Shown one piece after another: positions 1 through 9,379 of a stretch of DNA of 64,000 nt. Every line of letters begins with the position of its first letter. Within the stretch, counting starts at the first letter, position 1. The position numbers and the translations under genes were made by a program. Below the pieces are notes generated by a model. That model was not told the DNA's origin, did not search any database, and saw nothing but the letters and a program-made list of their open reading frames with translations. Source of the DNA: Opitutus sp. GAS368 (GTDB lineage Bacteria > Verrucomicrobiota > Verrucomicrobiia > Opitutales > Opitutaceae); assembly GCA_945874455.1 (NCBI GenBank), contig CAMCHO010000004.1, forward strand, positions 1 through 64,000, read 5' to 3'.

Positions 1-1082
1 GGATAAACGACAAAGCGTCTGGCCGGCTTCAAGTCGGCGCAGGCGAGATGAAACCCCCGTTCCAATTTCGGCGCGGAGCTGCGCTTGATTTCGACGGCCC
101 ATAATTTGCCGCCTGGCAGGGTGAGGACCAGATCGATTTCCGCGCCGGCCGCGGTCCGGTAGAAATTAGCCTCGGTCCCGCGGGGTGCCAGCACGAGCAG
201 GGTCTCAAGGACGAAACTCTCCCAGCTCGGGCCGACCACGGGGTGCCCGAGCAGTTGCTCCTTGTTCCCCAACCCGAGCAGGGCGTGGACGAGGCCGCTG
301 TCGCGCACGAAGACTTTCGGCGATTTGACGAGGCGTTTGCCGACGTTGCGATGCCATGGGGACAATCGGCGCACGAGCAGCAGATCGACCAGCAGATCAA
401 GGTAGCGGGCCACCGTCTTGCCGTCGACGCCGAGCCCTTGGGCCAGCGTGGCCGCGTTATGCATCCCGGCCTGATGGTGCGCGAGCATCGTCCAGAAACG
501 CCGCAGCGTTTCAGCCGGGATGCGGGAGCCAAACTGCGGAACATCGCGCTCAAGATAGGTGCGGATGAAATCTTCCCGCCAGTCCAGGCTGATCCGGTCG
601 TTCGCAGCTAGGAAACTCGCGGGAAACCCACCGCGAATCCAGAGGCGGTCCATCCGTTCGCCATCAACTTCAGTCGCATCGAAGGGAGTCAACTCCAAGT
701 ATGAAATCCGCCCGGCTAGGCTTTCGCCGGACTGCTTCAGCAACTCGACCGAAGCCGATCCAAGGAGCAGGAATCGGCCGCCTACTTTCCCGCGCCGCCG
801 GCCCTGATCAATCAGTCCGCGCAGAATCTGGAAAATCTCCGGCGCACGATGCACCTCGTCCAAAATGACCAACTTGTCTTCGTGCTCCGCGAGGTAGCGG
901 CCCGCATCCGCGAGCTTCGCGCGGTCGGTCGGCGATTCGAGGTCGAGATAGAGGGATGGTCGCGTCGCTCCCATCTCCAGGGCTAGCGTCGTCTTGCCCA
1001 CCTGCCGCGGCCCCAACAGTCCAACGGCCGGGCTATGGTCGATAGACTCGTCAAGTTTGTCATGGATCCGGCGTTTTATCAT
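1..1082 (-). CDS. DUF4143-type ATP-binding protein (AAA ATPase), 3' end beyond the window
   Basis: Translating the reverse strand from the ATG at 1082 gives an open frame of about 360 codons with no stop before the left edge, so the C-terminus is missing. A Walker A motif GPRQVGKTT lies at residues 24-32 and a Walker B-like VILDEVHRAP near residue 67, followed by a sensor-like FLLLGSAS. The C-terminal half has a winged-helix-like stretch and then a nuclease-like GAEIDLVL...VEIKRS segment. This order (AAA_14 ATPase, then DUF4143) is typical of a very common, poorly understood family of prokaryotic ATPases, often toxin- or defence-associated. Function unknown. It diverges from the ECF sigma gene. 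Confidence 0.9.
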   Translation of the reverse strand, partial: MIKRRIHDKLDESIDHSPAVGLLGPRQVGKTTLALEMGATRPSLYLDLESPTDRAKLADAGRYLAEHEDKLVILDEVHRAPEIFQILRGLIDQGRRRGKVGGRFLLLGSASVELLKQSGESLAGRISYLELTPFDATEVDGERMDRLWIRGGFPASFLAANDRISLDWREDFIRTYLERDVPQFGSRIPAETLRRFWTMLAHHQAGMHNAATLAQGLGVDGKTVARYLDLLVDLLLVRRLSPWHRNVGKRLVKSPKVFVRDSGLVHALLGLGNKEQLLGHPVVGPSWESFVLETLLVLAPRGTEANFYRTAAGAEIDLVLTLPGGKLWAVEIKRSSAPKLERGFHLACADLKPARRFVVY

Positions 1083-1297
1083 CCTCGCAATCGTGGCGCG
1101 TGATGCCAGATTTGCAAGGCTACCATTTGCACACTTCGGCGCACTCTGGGCCGCCATCACGTGTTCTCTTTGGACGAGAGAAGGGGGAGGGCGGGATTGG
1201 CGTGATCCCCTTTGCACTTGCGTCGCTCCGCGTCGGTGGCCACCGCTTCGACGCCATTTTGGCCCACCCCGCCGTGAGTCTACCAACGCCGCAACGC

Positions 1298-1825
1298 TTG
1301 CCGTCTGCCGAAGAGAACCGTTGGTTCTCCGAGGAGGTGTATGTGCACGAGCCGTCGTTGCGGGCTTATCTGCGCACGCAGTATCCCTTCGCGCCGGATA
1401 TCGACGATGTCGTGCAGGAGTCGTTTCTCCGGCTTTGGAAAGTTCGCATGGGACAACCGGTACGTTATGCGAAGGCGCTTTTGTTCAAGGTCGCGCGGCA
1501 CCTCGTGATCGACACGGCGCGGCGAAATAAGATTTCTCCAATCGAGCACGTAACGGATTTAGCTGCTTTGCCCGTCATAGATGATGGAAGGCCGGGTCCC
1601 GCTGAGGCTGCCTGCAAACGCGAAGAAATCGTTTTGCTCGCGGCCGCCATCGATTCCCTGCCCGCCCGTTGCCGTGAAATCCTCATCCTCCGCAAACTCC
1701 GTGGCGTCCCCCAAAAGGCCATCGCCGCCCAGCTTGGCCTCTCGGAACAAACCGTGCAGGTGCAGGTGTCCCGTGGCGTGCGCCGCTGCGAAGAGTTTTT
1801 GAGAGCCCACGGAGTTCAGCCGTGA
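1298..1825 (+). CDS. ECF-type RNA polymerase sigma factor
   Basis: Region 2 of sigma-70 is recognisable (LRAYLRTQYP, then DDVVQESFLRLWK), as is a region 4 helix-turn-helix (LPARCREILILRKL, then IAAQLGLSEQTVQVQVSRG). The frame is open from an ATG at 1100, but that start leaves only 17 bp to the divergent ATPase gene and adds an unconserved N-terminus. I chose the TTG at 1298 because the segment NRWFSEEV just after it looks like the usual N-terminus of related sigma factors. A GTG at 1343 with GAGGAGG at 1331-1337 is the other good candidate and would give 160 aa. The gene sits 7 bp before a FecR-type gene, the classic ECF sigma/anti-sigma pair, so it probably responds to a cell-surface signal. 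The exact start is uncertain. Confidence 0.88.
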   Translation: MPSAEENRWFSEEVYVHEPSLRAYLRTQYPFAPDIDDVVQESFLRLWKVRMGQPVRYAKALLFKVARHLVIDTARRNKISPIEHVTDLAALPVIDDGRPGPAEAACKREEIVLLAAAIDSLPARCREILILRKLRGVPQKAIAAQLGLSEQTVQVQVSRGVRRCEEFLRAHGVQP

Positions 1826-1832
1826 TCCGATC

Positions 1833-2900
1833 ATGAAACGTCCTCCGCCCTGCAATCACGACCGTATCGAGGCGGACACCACGCCGATCTCCGCGGCGAT
1901 CCACGACGCGGCGGCGGACTGGGTGGCTCGTCGCGACGCCGGGTTGTCCGTGCGCGAGGAGCTCGACTACACCGCGTGGCTCGACGCCGCCCCTGCGCAT
2001 CGCACCGCCGCAGATGGCCTTGATTTTGCGTGGAAGACTTTGGACCGCCCGCTCGCGAACGGAGCGGCCGACGCCGTGCTGGGCCAACTCGCGTTCCGCG
2101 CCCGGCAACGGCGCCAGCGACGCACCGTCGCGCTCGGAGTTGCGTCGCTCGTCCTGCTAGTCGGTGCAGGCCTCGGCTGGCAAGCCAGCCGCCCGCCGCC
2201 CGACTTGAGATCGTCGGCCGCCGTTTCCGCAGTCGTTCTGCTCCCGTCGATCCAATGGCTGCCCGATGGTTCGGTGGCCGAATTGCGGGACGGCGCGGAA
2301 ATCACGGTGGCGTTCACCGACGGCCAGCGGCGCGTCATCTTGCGAAGCGGCGAAGCGTATTTTAAGGTAGCGAAGAATCCTGCGCGGCCCTTCGTCGTCG
2401 CGGCGGGCGGCGTGGAGGTTCGCGCCGTCGGCACCGCCTTCTCCGTTGATTTCGGAAAGAGTGCCGTCGAGGTGCTCGTCACTGAAGGTAAAGTCTCCGT
2501 GGCAACGCCTCCTCGTAAATCGGCACCGGCCGGTGCGACGCAGCCCATGCCCCAGCCCCTCTTCGTCGACGCGGGCCACGGCCTCACCGTCCTCACGTCA
2601 GCGCGCCCAGAACAGGCGGAGCGTCGTCCGGTGTCCGCCGCCGACCTCCAGTCGCGATTGGCGTGGCGCAGCCCGCGACTGGAATTTTCCGGCACGCCCC
2701 TCATCGAAGCCGTCGCCCTGATCAATCGTCACAACCGGGTACAGTTCATCATCGAAGATCCCGCGCTGGCACGCACGCGGGTCAGCGGCATTTTCGGCGC
2801 GGTCAACACGGCCGCCTTTGTCCGCCTGCTCGAATCCGGTTTCGACATCCAGTCCGAGCGGCGCGGCGCCGATGAGATCGTCCTGCGGCACAAGCCGTAG
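1833..2900 (+). CDS. FecR-family anti-sigma/signal-transducing membrane protein
   Basis: 355 aa. The N-terminal ~80 residues resemble the DUF4880 cytoplasmic domain that binds the sigma factor (WVARRDAG...DYTAWLDAAPAHR). One hydrophobic segment follows (VALGVASLVLLVGAGLGW, around residue 95-112), then a periplasmic FecR domain (VILRSGEAYFKVAKNPARPF; VRAVGTAFSVDF). The C-terminal ~80 residues have an STN/DUF4974-like fold signature (FSGTPLIEAVALINRHN; TRVSGIFGAVNTAAFVRLL). In such systems FecR relays the state of a TonB-dependent receptor to the ECF sigma factor. No TonB receptor gene follows here; the next gene is a sulfatase, so the signal partner lies elsewhere. Confidence 0.9.
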   Translation: MKRPPPCNHDRIEADTTPISAAIHDAAADWVARRDAGLSVREELDYTAWLDAAPAHRTAADGLDFAWKTLDRPLANGAADAVLGQLAFRARQRRQRRTVALGVASLVLLVGAGLGWQASRPPPDLRSSAAVSAVVLLPSIQWLPDGSVAELRDGAEITVAFTDGQRRVILRSGEAYFKVAKNPARPFVVAAGGVEVRAVGTAFSVDFGKSAVEVLVTEGKVSVATPPRKSAPAGATQPMPQPLFVDAGHGLTVLTSARPEQAERRPVSAADLQSRLAWRSPRLEFSGTPLIEAVALINRHNRVQFIIEDPALARTRVSGIFGAVNTAAFVRLLESGFDIQSERRGADEIVLRHKP

Positions 2901-3075
2901 TGCCGGATCGGTTACAGCCGTGGGGTGCCTCAGTTCACGCTCACCTGCAAGCAACTGAGACGCGCCCGGCTTGGTCGGTGCTGCGGAAATTCAGTTTCCT
3001 TCTCGCAGTCGCTCCCTACGGTGCGGGGAACGCGCACTCCGACCGGTTCTGCGTCCGGAGTGTCGTCACCTTTCC

Positions 3076-4653
3076 ATGCATCGCTCTCTCCGCCGCCCGC
3101 TGTCCATCGCCACTGTCTTGGCGTGTCTCACCCTGCGAGTTTTCGCTTCCGACGTTCCGATCGGCACGCGGCCCAACGTCCTCTTCATCGCCGTCGACGA
3201 CCTCAACGACTGGATCGGGCCGTTGCGCGGCCATCCGCAGGTCAAGACGCCACACATCGACCGCCTCGCCAAGCGTGGTATCACCTTTACCAACGCCCAC
3301 TGCGCCGCACCCCTCTGCAATCCGTCCCGCGCCGCAGTCTTCAGCGGCCACCAGCCGTTTCAAACCGGCGTGCTCGCCAATGACGAGAAAGCCATCCGCA
3401 CCGCGCGGCCCGACCTCGTTTTGATCCCTCAGCACTTTCAGCAAGCCGGCTATCGCACCTATGCGACCGGAAAACTCCTGCACCAAAAAGGCACCGGCCT
3501 GTGCGAAACAGAGTTCTACCCTGAACAGCGCTGGAGTCCCTTCGCACCCGCCGCGACCAACTACACCGCTGAGGAACTGCCCTCCAAGGGCTCCGCCAAC
3601 CCGCAACACCGCACCGTCCTCAAAGGTCGTCCCGTCGTCCTCCCGCTCAACCGTATGCCGAGTGACCGCGCCGCCGCTTCCCCCGGCGGAGAATCCTTTG
3701 ACTGGGGTCCGCTCGAGGTGGACGACGCCGACCTAGGCGACGGCCAAATCGCCGACTGGGCCGTGCAACAAATCCGCAATCAACCGCCCGCCTCCGCGCA
3801 GCCCTGGTTTCTCGCCGTCGGATTTTATCGTCCGCATATCCCGCTCTTCGCGCCGAAAAAATACTTCGATCTCTACGCCGGCCTGGACATCCAGCTCCCC
3901 GTCGTAAAGGCCGACGATCTCGATGACCTCAGCGCCACCGGTCGCAAATGGGCGAGCGATCCCGTCACCGCCGGCTCCCACGCCTCCGTGATAAAACACG
4001 GTCAGTGGAAAGCCGCCGTGACGGCTTACCTCGCGTGCGTCTCGTTCATCGACGCGCAGGTCGGCAAACTGCTCGACGCGCTCGACGCCAGCCCCGCCGC
4101 CGCCAACACCGTGATCGTCTTCTGGGGCGACCACGGCTGGCACCTCGGCGAAAAAGAACACTGGGGCAAGTGGACCGGCTGGCAGCGCTCCACCCGCGTG
4201 CCCCTCATCGTGGCCCCCACGAAAAACGCCACGACGGGTAAATTCTCCCTTGGCGCGACCTGCGCTGCCCCCGTGGGCCTGATCGATCTCTATCCGACGC
4301 TGGTCGACGTGTGCGGCCTCGCGCCGCGTCCCGGCCTCGCCGGCGAATCGCTCGCGCGGCTGCTGCAAGACCCCACGACCACGTCCGACCGCCACATCCT
4401 CACGAGTTTCGATGCCGGCAACTTCGCGGTGACCGGACCGCGCTGGCGCTACCTCCGCTACGCCGACGGCAACGAAGAACTCTACGACTCGCTAAACGAC
4501 CCGCACGAATGGACCAACCTCGCCGGCCGCCCTGAGGTGCGCGCCGCCCAACAGGCGATGGCCGCAAAAATCCCAGTCGTCGCCGCCCACCCCAACGACG
4601 CGTCCGAGCCCCCACCCAAGTCCGGCCGCAAGAAAAAGAGGCTCGCGCCTTAA
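3076..4653 (+). CDS. Exported sulfatase, iduronate-2-sulfatase-like (S1 family)
   Basis: 525 aa from the ATG at 3076. The frame is open from 2971, but the ATG at 3076 begins a clean signal peptide (basic MHRSLRRP, then a hydrophobic run ending near VFAS), which decides the start. The metal-binding DD pair follows RPNVLFIAV at residues 41-42. The formylglycine site is CNPSR at residues 81-85, matching C-x-P/A-x-R. Later metal and active-site motifs include GDHGWHLGEKEHWGKW. It should hydrolyse a sulfate ester, probably on a sulfated sugar, in the periplasm or outside the cell after maturation by a formylglycine-generating enzyme. The Lys/Arg-rich C-terminus (SGRKKKRL) is unusual. It is followed by a second sulfatase 16 bp downstream. 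Confidence 0.93.
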   Translation: MHRSLRRPLSIATVLACLTLRVFASDVPIGTRPNVLFIAVDDLNDWIGPLRGHPQVKTPHIDRLAKRGITFTNAHCAAPLCNPSRAAVFSGHQPFQTGVLANDEKAIRTARPDLVLIPQHFQQAGYRTYATGKLLHQKGTGLCETEFYPEQRWSPFAPAATNYTAEELPSKGSANPQHRTVLKGRPVVLPLNRMPSDRAAASPGGESFDWGPLEVDDADLGDGQIADWAVQQIRNQPPASAQPWFLAVGFYRPHIPLFAPKKYFDLYAGLDIQLPVVKADDLDDLSATGRKWASDPVTAGSHASVIKHGQWKAAVTAYLACVSFIDAQVGKLLDALDASPAAANTVIVFWGDHGWHLGEKEHWGKWTGWQRSTRVPLIVAPTKNATTGKFSLGATCAAPVGLIDLYPTLVDVCGLAPRPGLAGESLARLLQDPTTTSDRHILTSFDAGNFAVTGPRWRYLRYADGNEELYDSLNDPHEWTNLAGRPEVRAAQQAMAAKIPVVAAHPNDASEPPPKSGRKKKRLAP

Positions 4654-4669
4654 ACGCCGCCTTCCAGCC

Positions 4670-6151
4670 ATGTTTCTCATCCCCCGCTTTCCCTCTGTCG
4701 CTCTTTTTCTCCTGGTCTCCCTCTGCGCAGCGGCCGCCATACCGCCGCCGCCGAACATCGTCTGGATCATCGCCGACGACATGTCGCCCGACACCGCCGC
4801 CTACGGCCTGCGCGACGTCAAGACCCCGCACCTCGACCGCCTCGCCACCGAGGGCCGCCGCTACACCCGCGCCTACGCCACGGCCCCCGTCTGCAGCTCG
4901 TCGCGCTCCGCCTTTATCCTCGGCACCTCGCAGATCACCACCGGCCTCCACGCCCACGACGTCGAAAATCCCCAGCCGCTCCCCGCGCCCTACCGCCACC
5001 TCCCCGCGCTCCTCCGCGAGGCCGGCTGGTTCGTCACCAACGCCGCCGCCCCGGGCACGATGCGCAGCGGTCGCGTCATCAAGAAAGGGAAAACCCACTA
5101 CAACTTCGCCCACGATCCCGCCCAGATGTTCGACGGCGACGACTGGCGGAAACGCCAACCCGGCCAGTCCTTCTTCGCGCAGTTTCAAATCACCGAGCCC
5201 CATCGCCCCTTCCCCATTCCGGAGACCTACGACGCCGCCGCACTCGCCGGCCTCACCCTCCCGCCCAACTACCCGGACCACCCGCTCATGCGCCGAGACT
5301 GGTATGCTTATCAACGCAGCGTCGAAACCGTCGATCAACGCGTCGGCGTCATCCTCGCCCAGCTCGCCGAAGCCGGCGTCCTTGATAACACGCTCGTTTT
5401 TTTCTTCGCCGACCACGGCCGCCCGATGCCGTGGGGCAAACAGTGGCTCACCGTCGAAGGCCTCCACGTGCCGCTCCTCGTCCGCGGCCCCGGCGTCACC
5501 GCCGGCACCCTCGAATCGCGCCTCGTCAGCCTCATCGATCTCGCACCCACCGCCCTCGCCCACGCCGCCCTCCCCGCGCCAGCGTGGATGGAGGGCCGCG
5601 CGCTCCTCGGCGCCACGTTCCCCGAGCGCTCGCAAATTTTCGCCGCCCGCGACCGCTGCGGCGACGCCTACGACCGTATCCGCGCTGTGATTACAGCCGA
5701 CCACGTGCTCGTCCAAAATTTTTTCCCCGAGCTTTCCCGCTTCAATTGGTCCGGCTACAAAGAAGCCAGCTACCCCGGCCTGCCCCTCCTCCGCGTCCTC
5801 CACACCGCCGGAAAACTCGATGCCCTTCAAGACCTCTGGTGCCAACCCACACGCGCCGCCTACGAACTCTACGATCTCCGCCGCGACCCCGCCGGCCTGT
5901 CCAACGTCGCCACCGCGCCCGCCCAAGCCACCACCGTCGCCGCGCTCCGCCGCACCCTCGACGCATGGATCCGCGCCACCGGCGACCGCGGCGCCCTCCC
6001 CGATCCCGCCACCGAACCGCCGCCAGCCGAAATCCTGAAGTCTAAACGCGCCGACTACCAGCGCACCTGGCAGACCCGCCTCAAAACCCCCGAGCCCACC
6101 GACGCCGCCCGCCTCGCATGGTGGGAAAAAGCCTACGGTCTCACACCGTGA
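4670..6151 (+). CDS. Exported sulfatase, heparan N-sulfatase-like, with variant active-site motif
   Basis: 493 aa with a signal peptide (FLIPRFPSVALFLLVSLCAAAA). The metal-binding ADD motif follows PNIVWII near residue 35, and FADHGRPMPWGKQW supplies later active-site residues. The nucleophile motif is CSSSR at residues 75-79: the third position is Ser where the formylglycine consensus has Pro or Ala. Overall length and the C-terminal part (YELYDLRRDPAG) fit the sulfamidase (SGSH)-like branch of S1 sulfatases. It lies 16 bp after the preceding sulfatase gene, so the two are probably co-transcribed and may act on the same polysaccharide. Confidence 0.9.
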   Translation: MFLIPRFPSVALFLLVSLCAAAAIPPPPNIVWIIADDMSPDTAAYGLRDVKTPHLDRLATEGRRYTRAYATAPVCSSSRSAFILGTSQITTGLHAHDVENPQPLPAPYRHLPALLREAGWFVTNAAAPGTMRSGRVIKKGKTHYNFAHDPAQMFDGDDWRKRQPGQSFFAQFQITEPHRPFPIPETYDAAALAGLTLPPNYPDHPLMRRDWYAYQRSVETVDQRVGVILAQLAEAGVLDNTLVFFFADHGRPMPWGKQWLTVEGLHVPLLVRGPGVTAGTLESRLVSLIDLAPTALAHAALPAPAWMEGRALLGATFPERSQIFAARDRCGDAYDRIRAVITADHVLVQNFFPELSRFNWSGYKEASYPGLPLLRVLHTAGKLDALQDLWCQPTRAAYELYDLRRDPAGLSNVATAPAQATTVAALRRTLDAWIRATGDRGALPDPATEPPPAEILKSKRADYQRTWQTRLKTPEPTDAARLAWWEKAYGLTP

Positions 6152-6328
6152 ATCGGCCGCGCCCCGCCACGGTCCCTTGTGTTTCACCACCGCACCTCTG
6201 GGGGCTGGCCTATGAAGATAGCGAAAACGAGTCCGTGATACCAATCGCCCAAGAGATTCAGACTTTGATTTAATCCCCCCATCCACTCCGCGCTCGATCT
6301 AGGGCATCGCGGCAACACCCCTCTGACT

Positions 6329-7957
6329 CTACCCCGCTCTCCCCACGCCCCAGGGTGAAAACGTCACCACTACCGTGAGCCAGACGATCGCCAGCACCAC
6401 GAGCGTGAGCCGATATTTGCGGCGCTCACCCGGACTCATCGAGTTTGCCGCAGCCGCAGCCGTGAGATCCGCCACTTCGTTCGCGCCTGGATTCGCCCCG
6501 CCGCTGCGGCTGACCAACGCCATCGTCGCCGCGCACACGAGCGTGATCACAAAGCCGCAGTTCAACGCGCTGCGGAGGTAGCGCGGGAGCTGCGCGACGA
6601 CATCAGGCTGGCCGAGCGCCCAAAATGTAATCGCCCCGAGCACCGTGCCCACCGTGAGCGTCGCCACCGCACCACGCGGCGTCGCCTTGCGCGTGAAGAT
6701 GCCCGCTACCACACACACGAAAACGGGCGGCGCGAGTAGCGACCAGATTTGCACGAGATAACCATAGACACCCTTGAACTGCTTAATGCCCGGCGCCAGC
6801 ACCGCACACAGCACGAGCACCAGCACCATAATGCCGCGGCCCATCCGCACGCGCGCCGGCTCGGACAATTTCGGTGCGAAGCGCAGCACAAAATCATACG
6901 ACACCATCGACGCCGCCGCGGAAAGACCCGCCGCCACCGTGCCGAGAATCGCCGCGAGCAATCCCGCGAGCACGAGTCCCGCGAGGCCCGGTGGCACATA
7001 GGTCGACACCAGCCGCGCATAAACTTGGTCGGCCTGCGCCAGCCCAGGAATAAGTTTCGCCGCAATCACGCCCGGCGCCGCGATGATGAAGAGCGCAAGA
7101 ATCTTCAAGAATGCCGCGAAGACCGCGCCCATCTTCGAGTGATACACACTCCGCGCCGCAAGTGCGCGCTGGACGTAGTCGTGATCCGTGCAGTGCCCGT
7201 GCACGGCGAGCACCAGTCCACCCGTGATCATCGGCAGCCACCCAAACGCGTGATCCCACGGCAGCACCACTGTCCATAGACTGTTGCCCGCCCCACCGGT
7301 TGTTGACAACACCCCGCCCCATCCGCCCGCCGCCGAGAGCGTCAGCAAAAACGTAATCACTCCGCCCGCCACCAGCAGCGCGACCTGCAGGAGATCGGTC
7401 CACAACACCGAGCGGAGTCCGCCGAAAATCGTGTAGGTGCCCGCCGCCACCGCGATCGCCGCCACCGCCAAGTTGAACTGCAGCGTCGAACTCATACCCA
7501 TCAAGTCCGTCAACACGGTCGCGCCTGCATAAAGCGCACTCGCGATGCTCGCGGCCAAAATCATCACAATATTGATCGCGGAAACAAACATCCGCGTGCC
7601 CGGGCTGTAACGGCGTTCGAAAAACTCCGGCGCCGTGCGCAGTTTCAACGACAGATAAACGTCCACGAAAAACACCGCGAGGAGCGCGAAGCACGATGCC
7701 CCAACCAGCTGAAACGCTCCCGCCGCCAACCCGATCGTGTAGGCGAGTCCCGCCTGACCGACAAACTGCTGACTGGAAATATTCGCCGAAAACATCGACG
7801 CGCCGACCATCGGCCACGTCGCCTCACGATCCGCGAGGAAGAGCGCCTCCGCGCTCCGGATTTTTTTCCGCCCAAACCAAAGCCCGAGCGCGATCGTCAG
7901 CAAAAAATAGGCTCCCACGATAACACCGTCGAGGGGCGTGATGCGAAGTGCGTTCAT
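6329..7957 (-). CDS. Sodium/solute symporter (SSS family)
   Basis: 542 aa and strongly hydrophobic, with about 13-14 predicted membrane spans. It begins with ITPLDGVIVGAYFLLTIALG, and has the SSS signature stretch ADREATWPMVGASMFSANIS, where sugar/sodium symporters carry conserved Ser and Gly residues. It should import a small organic solute, most likely a sugar or sugar derivative, with Na+ across the inner membrane. Its ATG overlaps the stop of the upstream sulfatase by 4 bp (7954-7957), indicating translational coupling. The two-gene operon points to uptake of a sulfated or desulfated sugar. Substrate not assignable from sequence. Confidence 0.92.
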   Translation of the reverse strand: MNALRITPLDGVIVGAYFLLTIALGLWFGRKKIRSAEALFLADREATWPMVGASMFSANISSQQFVGQAGLAYTIGLAAGAFQLVGASCFALLAVFFVDVYLSLKLRTAPEFFERRYSPGTRMFVSAINIVMILAASIASALYAGATVLTDLMGMSSTLQFNLAVAAIAVAAGTYTIFGGLRSVLWTDLLQVALLVAGGVITFLLTLSAAGGWGGVLSTTGGAGNSLWTVVLPWDHAFGWLPMITGGLVLAVHGHCTDHDYVQRALAARSVYHSKMGAVFAAFLKILALFIIAAPGVIAAKLIPGLAQADQVYARLVSTYVPPGLAGLVLAGLLAAILGTVAAGLSAAASMVSYDFVLRFAPKLSEPARVRMGRGIMVLVLVLCAVLAPGIKQFKGVYGYLVQIWSLLAPPVFVCVVAGIFTRKATPRGAVATLTVGTVLGAITFWALGQPDVVAQLPRYLRSALNCGFVITLVCAATMALVSRSGGANPGANEVADLTAAAAANSMSPGERRKYRLTLVVLAIVWLTVVVTFSPWGVGRAG

Positions 7958-9318
7958 GCGCCGATGGCTTGAACCGAACCGAACCAGCGATCACCCGCTG
8001 TCGCCTGCCACGTTTGTAGTATGGCGCGCAGTTCCGCGATGCGCGCCACCCGGCTGGGTTCAGCCGCCAGATCGCAGCACTCGTCCGAATCCGTCGCCAC
8101 GTCGAACAGCTGCACGCGCTCCGCACCGTCGACCCGGTAAACAATCAGCTTCCATCTCCCGTCCGTCACCATGCGCTGGACGTCCCTATAGACGGAGCAC
8201 ACCCACGGCCGCCCGCCGCCGTTGCCCGCCATCGCGGCCACGAGACTGCGGCTGTCGAGTCCGGCCGGAGCCGTCACGCCCGCGAGTTCGCACAGCGTCG
8301 CGTAAAGATCGAGCGGTTGCATCAAAGCGTCACACCGCCGCGCCCCCGGCACCCCCGGCCCCGCCACGATCAAAGGCACGCGAACACTGTGGTCATAGAG
8401 ATTCTGTTTCCCCAGCAAGCCGTGGCTGCCCAGCGCGAGTCCATGATCGGAAACATAAACCACTACCGTAGTCTCTTCCTGCCCGGTTTCGCGCAGCGCC
8501 GCGAACACCCGCCCGATGCACGCGTCGTGATGCGAGATCATTCCGTAGTAGTCCGCGAGATGTTCCCGCACGACGTCGGGTGAAAGCGGCTTCGACGCCA
8601 ACCGCTCGTCGCGCACCGCGAGCTCGCCGTTATCAAACTCATGGTCGGGTCGGAAGTTCTTCGGCAGCGGAATCTGCGCCGCATCGTAGCGCGCGCGAAA
8701 TTCCGCGGGCGGCGTCCGCGGATCGTGCGGCGAGGTCAGCGCCACCCACGCGAAAAACGGCCGCTCCCGGCCGCGCTCGCGCACAAATTTCTCCGCCGCA
8801 TCGCAAAAAATCTCCGACGAAAATCCCCCGCCGATCCGCGCCGGCGCGCCGCGCCGAATCTCCTCAAGATTGCGCACCGGCACCGCGGTGTGGTCGCACA
8901 TGCCGCCGTGAAAAATTTCCTGCCCGCGCTCAAACGAGCGCAGCAGCGCCGGCAGATCGTTGTGCCACTTGCCGGTGACAAAGGTCTCATAGCCCGCCGC
9001 ACGCAGTCGCTCCGGCAGCGTGCACGCCTCCGCCGGCAGTGGGACTTCAAAGATCGGCCCCGTAGCAAGCTTCGGCTCGGCATCGGCGCGAAAGACTCCG
9101 TTACCCGTCAACAGGCACGCCCGCGAGGGTGCGCACACCGCCGGCATCAAGCTGCCCTGAATCGTCGCACGAGTAAACGCCGTGCCGCGCCGCACGAGGC
9201 CGTCGAGCACCGGGGTCTGCACGGCCAGATGACCGAGCGCGCTGATGGCGTCGGCTCGGTGGTCGTCGACAATCACGAAGAGGATGTTGGGGTGGAGACG
9301 GCCAGCGCCAAGAGACAT
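7954..9318 (-). CDS. Sulfatase without evident signal peptide (S1 family)
   Basis: 454 aa. PNILFVIVDDHRAD at residues 10-23 gives the metal-binding DD pair, and CAPSR at 62-66 is the formylglycine site. VYVSDHGLALGSHGLLGKQNLYDH carries the C-terminal metal and substrate residues. The N-terminus (MSLGAGRLHP) shows no signal peptide, so the enzyme may act in the cytoplasm on a sulfated sugar imported by the SSS symporter encoded 4 bp overlapping downstream. That division of labour is inference. The gene is divergent from a LacI-family regulator, which probably controls it. Confidence 0.92.
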   Translation of the reverse strand: MSLGAGRLHPNILFVIVDDHRADAISALGHLAVQTPVLDGLVRRGTAFTRATIQGSLMPAVCAPSRACLLTGNGVFRADAEPKLATGPIFEVPLPAEACTLPERLRAAGYETFVTGKWHNDLPALLRSFERGQEIFHGGMCDHTAVPVRNLEEIRRGAPARIGGGFSSEIFCDAAEKFVRERGRERPFFAWVALTSPHDPRTPPAEFRARYDAAQIPLPKNFRPDHEFDNGELAVRDERLASKPLSPDVVREHLADYYGMISHHDACIGRVFAALRETGQEETTVVVYVSDHGLALGSHGLLGKQNLYDHSVRVPLIVAGPGVPGARRCDALMQPLDLYATLCELAGVTAPAGLDSRSLVAAMAGNGGGRPWVCSVYRDVQRMVTDGRWKLIVYRVDGAERVQLFDVATDSDECCDLAAEPSRVARIAELRAILQTWQATAGDRWFGSVQAIGA

Positions 9319-9379
9319 ACCGATAACGTGTGGCGATCCTTGCAGTGCGAAACAAGGCTGCTTCTACTGAATCGCTTAA
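9319..9379. promoter_or_regulatory. Divergent control region between sulfatase/SSS operon and LacI regulator
   Basis: This 61 bp gap separates two divergent starts and must hold their promoters and probably the LacI-family operator. The only symmetry I see is a spaced inverted repeat CCTTG...CAAGG around 9339-9358. It does not have the usual CG-centred LacI operator form, so I do not claim a specific operator. Confidence 0.4.

Noticed and set aside
2971-3075. Longer N-terminus for the first sulfatase
   Set aside because: The 35 extra residues are Arg-rich and would hide the signal peptide that begins at the ATG at 3076.
4400-6286. 628-codon minus-strand open frame opposite the second sulfatase
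   Set aside because: Its translation is Gly/Ala/Glu/Arg-rich with no domain, while the plus strand encodes a complete sulfatase. Long antisense frames are expected from the codon bias of this GC-rich DNA.
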